From Branchiostoma floridae (lineage: Eukaryota; Chordata; Leptocardii; Amphioxiformes; Branchiostomatidae), in contig NC_049983.1 of the NCBI RefSeq assembly GCF_000003815.2, forward strand, positions 11,728,283-11,792,282: DNA of 64,000 nt, in the 5' to 3' direction. A program made the translations under genes and the position numbers. The notes beneath the pieces are model-generated. The model did not search any database, was not told the origin of the DNA, and saw only the letters and a list, made by a program, of their open reading frames with translations. Shown here piece by piece: positions 1 to 12,300 of the stretch (position 1 is its first letter; every line of letters begins with the position of its first letter).

Positions 1-96
1 CCAACCAGCAGATGAATGAATTGTAAACTGGGCTGGTTTTAAAATAGCATGTTTAAATCCAATAAATATTGGATAGGTTTGAGGGAAAATGCTGTC

Positions 97-102
97 TTTA
101 TT
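97..102 (-). terminator. Probable polyadenylation signal of LTA4H
   Basis: AATAAA on the minus strand, about 167 bp past the LTA4H stop codon and beyond the degenerate second copy of the last exon. No transcript evidence is available. Confidence 0.5.
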
Positions 103-212
103 CATGAAACCTTTTAGTATTCTGAATGATGAGCTGCTGGTATATTTAACAGACAAACTTGGATCTGCCAAGATAAAGAGAACTCTACAGGACTGAATCA
201 TCCAAGGATTTT

Positions 213-329
213 CAGGTCCTTGACCATGAGGCTGGCCATGGTACTGTGAATGAAATGCCTGAAGTTCACTACTGGATGTGCAGGTCCTTGGCCACCAGGC
301 TGGCCGTGGTGCTGTGCATGAAGGGCCTG
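213..329 (-). repeat. Partial tandem duplication of the LTA4H terminal coding exon
   Basis: Positions 281-329 (inside the last coding exon) and 213-261 (past the stop) match at 41 of 49 bases, with an offset of 68 bp. In its own frame the downstream copy still reads a diverged version of the LTA4H C-terminus (HSTMASLMVKDL) and ends at a stop at 198-200. It is out of frame with the real exon, so it lies in the 3' UTR as a relic. Confidence 0.8.
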
Positions 330-3300
330 TTTTGTTTGAAGGTTTCCAGCGTCTTTTCTCTGGCCTTTTCAAACCCGTACAGGTCCCTGAAATAGGCAAA
401 CAAATACCTGGTGTTGTTAAGTATTTTGAAATTCTTTGAAACTTGACCAAAACACACATTGTTGTATATGCCTTTTGAGACAGTAGCCCTGCAACATATT
501 GCAATCTATACATGGACGAAATGCAGGAAAATAAAGAAAGCAACTAGTGCAGGGAAAAGAGTGTGCCTAAACTTATTTTGACATATAAAGATCTTTAGTA
601 TCAGTGGAGCCTTTAGAGTGAATATTTGCTCTGTTGTAGAACTAGTGTATCTGGTATATAAACAACAGAGTCTGAAATAATCATGTTGCAATTTCTTCCC
701 AATACATTAGTCATTACCTGTAAAGTGGTCGAACAAACTTCATCCTCCCCTGTACAGTAACCATCTCGAGGGCAGGGTCCACAGCACCCTCCCACTGTGC
801 CCTGATCCCCAACCTCAGCCATCTGGGGAGGGGGAGGGAATAGTAGTGAGAAACATAATATTATAATATGTGGCCTTTGGTGCAACAAAATGTTACTGTA
901 GCCGTGGAGATATATTACATGGCATTGTTTTCATCATCAGGTTATCAGGAATGCACTGTTTCCATATCTTTCCAATTCCTTTTTTATTTCTATAGTGCAT
1001 ATGCATGAATGGAGGATGTTTCCATGATGAAGGTATAACATCACAAATTCTATAAGCTTCCAATATATGTCCAAAATAAACTTTTTAAGCAGCTACTCAC
1101 CTGAACTTGATCTCTGAGTTGTTGTTGGCACTCATGCCATAAAGTTGGTCCATCTTTTCAATATGCTGGATTGACAGTGGGGCCTGAAATGGGAACATTG
1201 CCAAAGTCAGGACAGGGACAGGATTTGGCAATACTTTGACAAAGGTACATGTACCTTGATCCTGGAGAGTTGACCTTAGAAAAGTCCATATTTCAATGAA
1301 GCTGATCAGAGTGACAAAGATCACTACTAGATAATAAAAGCTATGTTAATTTCTGTACCTCCAGTAGCAGCTGTGCCAGAAACTCAGTCTTCTGTCCTGG
1401 GGACATGCCCTCCAGGTCCTGTGCAGAAAACTGGTCTAGGTTGTCGGGTGTCGCCTGACTCCATCGCTGGCACAGTGCTGAACAGGCATCTGCCAGGGTC
1501 GTGTCATAGCTGGGGCAGAAGGTGATTCGTACAAATGTTTATGATTTTCAAAGACTTTCATCGTCTCAAAATTGGTCAAACTGAATGCGGCAAGACATTC
1601 TTTGGAAAGAGTACAGCCAAATACAGCCCTTATCAAACTCCAGAGCCATGGGGTCCTTCAAAGTCTGCTCTCTTGAGAACACACTCTGACACTGGTTCCT
1701 GCTAGATTGTGCTCTCAAAATGGTGCTAGAGTTTGGAAAGGGGTCTATGAGTCAAATATGAACAAGATAGGAGACACACTGGCAATATGTGCACTACTGA
1801 CCTGGGCTTTACTGGTGGCATACCAGGCGTGTGTAGCCAGGCCTTCCAGTCCACCTTGTCAAATAGCCCTTCAGAAACCTGGTTGAACAGTATTTGGTAC
1901 TTCATTAGGTTTACGTAATATACATGACATCTGTAGACAGCAATAAAAAAAGGAAGATAGTAAAATCCTACTTCACCTCTTTCTTGAAGTAGTCTAGAAG
2001 GAAGGCTTTCCATTCCTCAGTGTCCAGGCACTTGTACTTGAAGGTCTCAATGTATTTCCTCAGGAATGGTTCAAACTTCTCTATAAGGACAGAAACATTT
2101 CTTTTAATACACGGCTGATAAAATCCAACCATTCAGTGCTGAATGTTATACCGGTACAATTATAACTACCAACTAAACAAGTAAATCTTTGATATGAACA
2201 ACTTTTTAAACTTATAAACCAATGGTGGAAGAACAATAGTTGACATCTCAAAAAGGGAACCACCCCTGAGGTGTTGCCAAAAAGAAGACATGAGAGACCT
2301 GGCCCTCCCACCAGCTCCTCCAGGTAGTAGAGCAGAGTGAATCCCTTCTCATAGGGGACGGAGGAGAAGGCATCATCAGGGTCAACGCCCTCCAGTCTGG
2401 GGACCAGGTCAGTCAGTCGGTTTGTCTCGCCAAAGGTTTGTACCTGGAACAAGTTTGGATAGTAATATTTGTAGAAACAAAACCTGGCTAACATAACTGT
2501 TGATCATAACATGCAAAATATATTCATTATGGTTTACTTACCATTGCAGTCTATACATGTTCATCATCTCAATACTTAGTGTCATCATGTATGCAAGTAT
2601 CAATTCAAGTGTAAAACAACAATGAAGACTCACCGAGTGATACAGGTCTTTCCATCCACCTAAAGACAAAGGTAATAAAAGATGTTTTAAGTGTCATACA
2701 CAAAGGGTAAATGTACAGTCAAACCTTTCTATAGCGACCACACAAGGGACTGGTCAAAATTGGCCACTATAGAGAGGTGGCCACTATGGAAAATATGCTA
2801 ATTAATTGACCACAAGCAATAAGTTAAACATGGTTTTAGTACCCACTGATCTTTATTCACATAATACAGTACTGTACATGTACTGCAATGATTTTTACAC
2901 TATATGTATTAAGAAAACAAAAGCTATAAAAAGTTTTAAATGTTCTACAGTTGATATTGTCTGAAGAGACCGGTATCGTCATATTTCTTTGATCTTTCGT
3001 CTTGTATCCTTTGATGGTCTTTGATACTTCGCTCGCGTTCAGTCAGATTCGCCCATTATGCTAATGTGGTACCCACAAGAAAAGTCTCGTCATTTTAGAC
3101 TTATCTCTTAATAAATGTAAGAATAAAATCCACCATAGTCTGAAGTTCATATCATTTTGTCTTTGTAACAATTTATTTAGAAAGTTTTAGTGATGTAAAT
3201 TAACCTAAGCGATAGTGTATTAGAACGTAACTTTAGCACAATTTACCTCCGTAATATTGGTGTCGTCTATTGACCTTATATGACCTCGTTTGTCAGCGGG

Positions 3301-6300
3301 TATGGGTAGCGCCAGTTTACGAAGTTTTGTTTTGAAAATAAATCAAAGAGGTTTTAAATCCGGCGTAGGGTGACGATACGGCCGCTGTACAAGGCTGAAC
3401 GCGTGCCGAAATATAGATCAGCGGTCCGCGTGGCCGTAATCGGCAGTGTTTTTGTACCTGCGGGACCGGAAATCGTGTGGCCGTGGCCGCGTTGGACAGG
3501 TGGCCGCTAAGCCTATTTCTTAATCATTACGAATCCAAGGGACCGACAAAAAGTGGACACATTGGGCAGTGGCCGGTATGCAAAGGTGGCCGCTAATACA
3601 GGTTTGACTGTATATGTAAAACAATGATACAAGTGATACAAATATGTGGATAACGATGAATCCTTGTTCTATCCATAACAGGTAGGCTTAATTCTAACAT
3701 CAGTATTCAGATGGCCGATTGCATAGGTATTATCCTCTGTCAACTTAGCTTGATAATCCGGCAAGAATTTGTAACTGCTCTCTATTGTGATTTACGTAAT
3801 GTGGTAACCTTCTCAATGTCATTACAGTGTCAATGCTAGACTCTCCATTCTTTGTTCATGAGTTTTCTCACTATGCCAGCAAGGGTACTGTACCTAAAGC
3901 TCCAAACTGTCTGGTTTGCTCCCCATGCATCCTGCCTGCAATCTTTCTCTCCACAAACACTGTGTGACCCTCATTCAACCTGAAAGTCAGAGAAAATAAA
4001 TTGTTTAGAACTAATTTAGAACCATATCATCTTTATCTTATGGAATATTTCATGCCTCTAATGTTTGTTAGAAATTTAAGGTGTGCATATAAAGTTAGAC
4101 AGCAGCACAGACTGTTTTCCAGCTTGGACTATTTTTTTAAATCTAATGTTTAATCTGTCCCATTCATTGCTTGGGAATCAACGCATTTTTGCTGTTAAAT
4201 CAGTCATTTTGAGCTTACAAAATACATTTCCATCAATTTCATGTCATGAAGTTCAGATTTTTGGGACGGATGGAGCAAATTTTCTTTACCAAGGACAGAA
4301 GGATGGGTCCTGATAGCCCAGCAGCAGTATTGCCACAACTTTGACTTGGTTCATGAAAGGAAAGACTGACATCATTAGCTAACACGAAACATTTGATTTT
4401 CAATAGTTTGGAACATACTGCACAGAGTGAAATTACCCAGAAGCAGTTTTGGTTCACAGGTACACATTGATAGCCTTGACACCAAGTAGTATCAGAATAT
4501 TCATGTACAGGGAAAGGATTACTACTAAGTGTCATGTTACCCACCAGAAGTGCTCCCATGTCTTGTTGGTGACCAGGTTGCCTGTCCAACTGTGAGAGAT
4601 CTCATGAGCCACCACCTGTGACACAGACATTAACATTGGTCAGTCTTACATATTTGCAGTTTGAAAGATGTAGCTGAAGCATCAAAAGCACTATGACTTT
4701 CTTGCTCAAAAGGTTGGGAAAAAAGAGTAATACTGATAAAGACATTACGAATTAAGGTACAAGTGAAGTCATTGTATTAAGTTTGATGGATATCATGGTT
4801 TACTTACACTTGCAAGTGACCTATCTCCAGCCTGTAAAAACAATGAATATTAAAAGTTATCAAGCTATCATTGATACATGTATGAGCATGTTATAACAAA
4901 CAATAAACAAATAAGTGTTTGTTAAGTCAGAATTCCTTTAAACTTCAATGAAGACATTATAGAAAAACATTCACAATGCATAAACTACACATACATTGTA
5001 AGGTCACAATTGTGCAAGTATGTTAGCCATAGCCTTAGAACACTTGCTTGCATGTCATCTTAACTGATATGATATACACAAGAGCCACCCACTAGTAGAG
5101 TTGGAGTGACGAAGGTGAGACAGGGGTTCTCCATGCCTCCATACGGGAAGGATGGAGGCAGCACCAGCAGGTCGTACTGTCCCCACACGTACGGGCCCAA
5201 CAGGTCCTCTGCTGTCTTCAGCATGGTCTCTGTCTGAAATCACAGTCAACAACAGCAAATCAAAAAAAATCTCATACCTCTGATAAATGTTTGTAGCTTT
5301 GAGAATTTATTTTGCATTCAATGATGCAAATTTCTTGCTGATTTTGGCATCACTCTGACTTATTTTGATAATAGTATTAATAGAACAATCATTATGGTAT
5401 TGCCAGGTAAGTATCTGACTAACCTCTGCAAACTCGTGGGCACACTTGTCCACCAACTCCTTCTCTGACCAGACCTTAGTACGATGATCAATGTCCCTGT
5501 CGCATATGGAAGTTCCAATATGATGGCAGGAAGAGTTATAGAGCTTTGTCATTAACTGTTTATTCTAATTTGGAAAAGGTAGTTTAGGCAATAATAGTTT
5601 CCTTTCAATGTTTCAATCATCTAAACATCAAAACTCTTGAACTCTCTTAATACCTGGTTCCAACCTTCAAATGATCAGAGTTAACAAAACAAGTTAACAG
5701 AATTCAACAAAATATTGATCTAAACTGTCAATATGCATTACAAGTACTAGTAAATAAAACAACATAACTTTGTATAATTAATGTTAATAGTTAAATTCTA
5801 AGAAAAAAATATTGTTCTATGCACTTTTTTAATTTGCACAAACAAATTGCATGATCAATGCAAAGTCATGTTTTACCTGCTCTCCAAAGCTCCAGCCACT
5901 ATAGCAATCAGGTAGGTAGGCATAGCTACCTGGAGAAGAAAAAGAGATGCTTCAAAACGGGAAATTTCTTACCAGCTTCTCAATGTGAAGACTTGCCAAG
6001 GACAGCTGATGAAGGTCCTAGCCCAGCCAAATCACATCATATTACATCAATGAAAAATAAGCTGCCAGACTGCTTAGTCCTGAAGCAATAGTAAATCAGC
6101 AACAACAACAGAAAGGTGTTTGTACTGTTTTCTAGACACAAAATTATGCTGTTATTTCAGCAAAATGTCCACCTTTTGATCAAACTTGTAAAGAGTTCTG
6201 GTCTGGTCTGCTGGGTCTGGTTCTTCACCACACCTCTGTGCAGACATCAGAGCCACCAGGGGTTTGGGGACAGAAACCTGATATGAGGGGAAAAGAAAAC

Positions 6301-9300
6301 CTAATATTAAGGAGTCTAGTTCAGTACAGAAATAGACTGTAGGTCTATGTCAAGTATGTATCAAACCGTAACCACAAGGCTTATGATTTCACCTTCTGTA
6401 TCTATCTTTGAGTAGCCAGTATAACAGGCCTTTAGCATAACACATCAGCTTTACAGGCATATGGTGCAGCATCTTTATGATGAATGATCTGTCACACCTA
6501 ACCTTGGCACATCTAGCTGTAAGCATTGTTTTCAGCTATCTAATGAGAATGATCCTACAGTTTTTGGTGGCAATTAGTTAGACTCAAAGATAGTTGTATG
6601 GAATAACAACTCAATCTTGGGTTGATAAAGAGTACTTGAAGACATGATTATTTCTTGTTCTTCTCTGGGCAACTGGTGTTCTGAACAAAGGCCTGAACAC
6701 TTACCAGAGCTTGATACGTTATCTTGGTGGATGGGGTGTCCTGGCATGGAAGCATGCTGCGGGCATGGATGGCCTGCGGATGACAAAATGAACAGAAGTC
6801 TTCTATTTAGTAACAGTACTTCTAAATAATGAGATTATGTGAATGCGTGTGAATGCGTGCAAATGCACTGATCCCCATGTGTCCCAGGCACAGGCACAGG
6901 CATTTATGTCACACAGCACCTCATCTGTGGACATTTACAAAGATTAAGACAAGAACACATGTTCAGACCTCACCCACCTGACACTGGCTGAACAGGTAAG
7001 GATGCTGTTTCCCAGCTGTCTGCTGTGGGGACAGCCACTGCAGCGCTGAGGAGGAGGGTGCTGTCTCATAGCTCACTTTCACTTGGCACTTGCTCCCTCT
7101 GTATGAAGAAAAAGGACATTTACATGTAGTTTAAAAGTTGATAACAATCACTACTAGTACAGGTTTCTTGATGTAATAAGGATCGGATACAAAGTGCATT
7201 TCAACTTAATGCTAGGAAGTTTGTCAATACCAACAATGTTTTCAACAACCATCTCTCAATTATTTCTGGAACTTAAGCCTAATAATACTGATCAGCGAAT
7301 GAAAGTTAGACATCTAGGCAATAAAGGGAAGATACATGATACATGAAGACTTTTTTCGGGAGATGGACAGCTTTTGAAAAACAGCCATATGTTTCAGATA
7401 GAATCATCAGTGAATAAAAGATAGTCACTCACAAAATATACAGTGGATGCTATCTAAAAAGGTCTGACCGTCCATAAAATCTATAACAATTGCTTGAATA
7501 GCTTAGTACTGCACATGATACTGATCAGCATCTACAAATGTTTTTACTTTGCTTGGCAGTTGGCTGGAAGGCTGATTTGCAGAGGTGATCCAAAAGGCGC
7601 CACCTGGTCCTTCAGTAGGAACTGCAGTGGCTGACCTGTGCTGGTATCCTCCACACCATGGATGGTCAGGTCACGTGTATCCAGAACCTTTGTATAGGAA
7701 GAGAGGAAGAAATGACAAAAACTCCTGATTAAATGTCTGATTAAATGTCTATCAACAGTACATAATAACTTACTGTTGTGAATCATATGGAAGGGAATGG
7801 GGTTTTTCCAAAGTAAAGGTGAGGGGTTAGTGTTTCTGAAACAAATTTTGAGTAGAAGGGGTGTTTACCATATCCTCTCCCTACTTGTTCTTGTTCAGTA
7901 GCACACAATTTTATTCACATAGAATGATAATGATATGCACCAGGTATTCAATGCAACGTTTATAACAAATTTTCCCATTTAAGACTTCATAATAACCAGC
8001 TGATGAAACAACAAAAAGTAACTCTAATCTATGCATATTTACGAGCAAAAGACCTCAAGTACAGTTTGATTGTAAAGGTAACTGATTGAGCAAATATAAC
8101 TAAAGCCTGTTTTATTATTTCTTGAAATTCCCAAAGTATCTACAGTAGTTAGGCCCTAATACACTAAATGTACCAGTGCTGGGATTTGCCAGATGGTCCT
8201 TATCAGCCACACGGCACCTGTACATACATAATGGTACTACAGGTTTATATACTCCACTCTTCAGGAATGTTGCTATAACAGTATGACCTGCAGCATGCTT
8301 TGGCTGTAATATTGAGCAGAAATAGCGAGTAACATTGCCTGTAATGGGTAAATTTTCTTTCTCTGGGAACGCAAAATTAGTCCATCTTTAGTCGTGCCCA
8401 TGTCAATAAAGCAAAAAGCTGGATTTGGAGGGTAGCTGTTAAAGATTAATGGTTTAACTTTACACACCGAGTCTGCCAACGAAGCAACAAAGGGCTGTTT
8501 GTACCAGTGTTTGTCAGTAGGGGTGTTACATTTTCACTGTTGATTTTAGGGCTGTGTAATTCACTTAAGGTTGAACATTAAACACACTAGTGTTACAGCT
8601 GAAAGCCAGATTCCCCACCATTATTGTGCCACGTATACATAAAATCTTCAGATAGCAATGACCGGAAATTGATATGTTAGATACTTATCATTATCACAGG
8701 CAGGGACTATCGACCAGTACTGTCACATATCAGTTCTTTGTTTGAAAACTATATGGAAAAGCATATCTTGTAAATAATACCATTTGCAAAGGAGCTTAAC
8801 TGGACTAAATGATACACTATTGACATGATGATCCTGTCAATAGTAGAAAAATTGCACTATTGACAATGCTGGGAAAATTTGACCTACTGACTGACGATCC
8901 TGTCAATAGCAGAGGTCTGTACTATTGACAGGATCACATCTGCTATTGACAGGATCATGCTGTTAACAGGGCAAACACTTAATATCATGTTCCTGACAGA
9001 GTGATCCTGTCAATAACCTCTTCCAATACATAAATCTGTAGCACTCATGGTCCATTAAGTGTTTGTGAATTATGATAGTCATCATCAGATGACTATCACA
9101 ATTCAAGACACATAAACGTGTAACGTAATGCTTAGTAACCTGATGCAAAGATCATCGACTTATCCTGAAAATAATGAATGAGTGAGGTTTTACTTTCTTG
9201 CAAATTACCTTTCCCATTGTCTAATGAGTTTCAAGATAGCAAAATTCAATCAGGTGTAATTAACAGGTTTAATTAACTTATTCAACTTATAATTAAACCT

Positions 9301-12300
9301 ACAACACTAGGTTGTAGGTTTAATTATAAGTTAAAATCTAACTTTAAGATTAGAGTCTTATACACCAACATTGACTGCCTAACTAACAAGAAAGCAGAAT
9401 ACCTTGCGGTGATAGATAATGAGGCACCTGATGTTATAGTTACAACAGAAACAAACCCGAAAAACTCAAGATTCAAAATGTCACCAGCAGATCTACAAAT
9501 AGCAGGTTATACGGTGCACACAAATGCAATGAAGGATGGAGTACGTGGTGTTGCAGTACATGTCAGAAGTAACCTAGTTGCTGGGGAACCGGACATGCCT
9601 GAGGAAGTTAGAGCTATGGAGGCAGTTACGGTAGAGGTAAAGCTCCATCAGAATGATAAATTACTAATCATGGCAATATACAGAAGCCCTAACTCAACTG
9701 TGGAAAACAATGAGAAACTGTACAATATGCTAAAGAATTGCAACAGGGGGAAATAAACCCATGTGTTACTTCTAGGAGATTTCAACTACCCAGACATAGC
9801 CTGGAGAGAAGGCGAGGGGTTGACACGCTCGGCCAAAAGTGAAGGGAATAAGTTTCTCGAAGCCACGAGAGACGCCTATTTATTCCAACACGTGTCATTT
9901 CCTACAAGGCATAGGCCGAGTCAAGAAAGCAACATACTTGATCTGATATTCACCAATGAAGGACACATGGTTGAAGACATAAAGACAAGTCCACCTATTG
10001 GGAAGAGTGATCATGTTGTACTGTCTTTCGTGTATAAGTGCTATGCTGAGAGGTCTCAGACTAGACCAGAGTACTTCAAGTACAATAAGGGGGACTATCA
10101 ACAGATGGCGCAAGAACTTGATACGGACTGGGAAGAACTCCTACTAGGCAAATCGGTAGAAGAAAGTTGGCTACTTTTTGCTGACAGGGTAAAAGACGCC
10201 ACAGAGAAATGCATACCAAAAGCGACTCTAAAAATGAACGAGGTCTACCATGGAGAAACAGGGACCTCAAAAGTAAGCTGAACAAAAAACAAAAAGCCTG
10301 GAAGAAATATCAAGAATCAAAAAAAGACAAAGATTACAAAAGCTATACAAAGGCAAGGAACCAAGCTCGCTGGGCAGCCAGAAAAGCAGCAAAAAACTAC
10401 GAGAAAGAAATGGCATACAACATTAAGGGCAACCCAAAACTGTTTTGGAAATATGTAAATAGTAAATCCAAGACAAGAGAGAGCATCCCAGAATCGGTTT
10501 TTCTGACCACGATGCTGTGATTTTCACGCGCAAGTCCAAAATCCACATAAAGGGACCGAGAACAGTACACAAGAGGTCATACAAATTGTTCAAGGAGGAG
10601 GATTTTCTGTCTGACATACGTGAGGCGCCGTGGCACCTGGTCTACAACTTTGATGACGTCAATGAGGCAACGGACATGTTCACAGACATCTTACAAGGCA
10701 TATGTGATAACCATGCCCCTATCAGGAAATTTACAGTCAGATCCAACGCAGCCCCTTGGCTAACCCCGGACATACAGGAAGTGATGAAGCTAAGGGACGA
10801 GGCAAAGAGAGGAGCAAAAGCAACTGGTCTTGAATCTGACTGGGCAGTTTTCCGAAAGCTGAGGAACAGGGTTGTGTCATTGTGCCGCAAAGCAAAAACA
10901 CGTTTTTACAGAGAAACCTTTGAATCGTGCTCGGGAAATGCGAGACAAACATGGAATACCATCAACTCTCTTTTAGGGAGAAAACACACAGTGAGTCCAA
11001 CTAGCATTGTGGCATATGGGAAGCTCCTGACCAAACCCATGGATATAGCAGACCACTTTGCTGGCTACTATGAGGATAAGGTCGCCAACCTTCGTTCTTG
11101 CATGGACCGCACGGATGCCCATGGATCACCTGAAAACTCACAATCGTCAAACTCACATGTGTTGTCTGGTCAACCAGATAACTTGAATGTGCTGTCTGGA
11201 CTATTATCTGATAACTCACATGTGTTACCTGGACTTTCATCTGATAACTCACATGCGTTGCCTGTACTATCAACATCTGACAGCTTACATGTGTTGCCTA
11301 GTCAGTCATCTTTCACATTCGATCCTGTAACCGACAAGGACGTGCACAAGATCCTCTTACAACTTCAGGACTGCAAAGCACCAGGTCAAGATGGAATCGA
11401 CAATAAACTGTTAAGGATTAGTTCAGATACCATAGCTGGACCAATGGCATACATTATTAACCTTTCATTTACTACAAGAACCTTTCCCACGAGATGGAAA
11501 CATGCTAAAATCATCCCAATTCCTAAGGATAATAGGCAGTCACTATCTGGACCAAACTCGCGACCTGTGAGTCTACTTCCGGCTTGTGGGAAGATATGTG
11601 AGAGAATCGCTGCTGAGCAGATTGCATCCTACCTACTTCGGTCAAACTGTCAATCTGAGGCACAACATGCCTACAGAAAACTGCACTCAACTGAAACGGC
11701 TTTACTGAAGATGACAGACGACTGGCTGGACAACATGGATAATGGGCTCATGACAGCGGTAGTCCTACTAGACTACAGCGCAGCATTTGATCTAGTAGAC
11801 CACGCTCTTCTTCTAAAGAAGCTGACGACGAACGGGTTTACTGAAGATGCGTTGTCCTGGACTGAATCGTACCTGACGAACCGCAAATGGCAGGTATATA
11901 CAAATGGGGCCTACAGCAAGCAGAGAACCTTGCACTGTGGGGTACCACAGGGCAGCTGCCTAGGACCACAGCTGTATAACATATATGTAAATGATACGCC
12001 GGAGGTGGTACAGAATGGATTATTAGACCAATATGCGGATGATAGCACGATTCACACGCGAGGACACACATTGGATGATATAAGAACAGAAACCAAAATA
12101 GACCTAGAAAGGGTGGCAACATGGTCAGATGAAAACATGCTAAAACTGAATAATGGAAAAACCAAAGTGATGCTTGTGGGAACAGCACAGAAAACCAGGA
12201 AAGCGCCACCTTTGGAGCTGGAACTTAGGGGGCAACGTTTGGAACAATGCCCCACAGTAAAGCTACTCGGACTGCACCTTGACCAAAACCTCACATGGGA

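Noticed and set aside
11001-12294. Minus-strand frames over the inner retrotransposon
   Set aside because: They are shadows of the RT frame.
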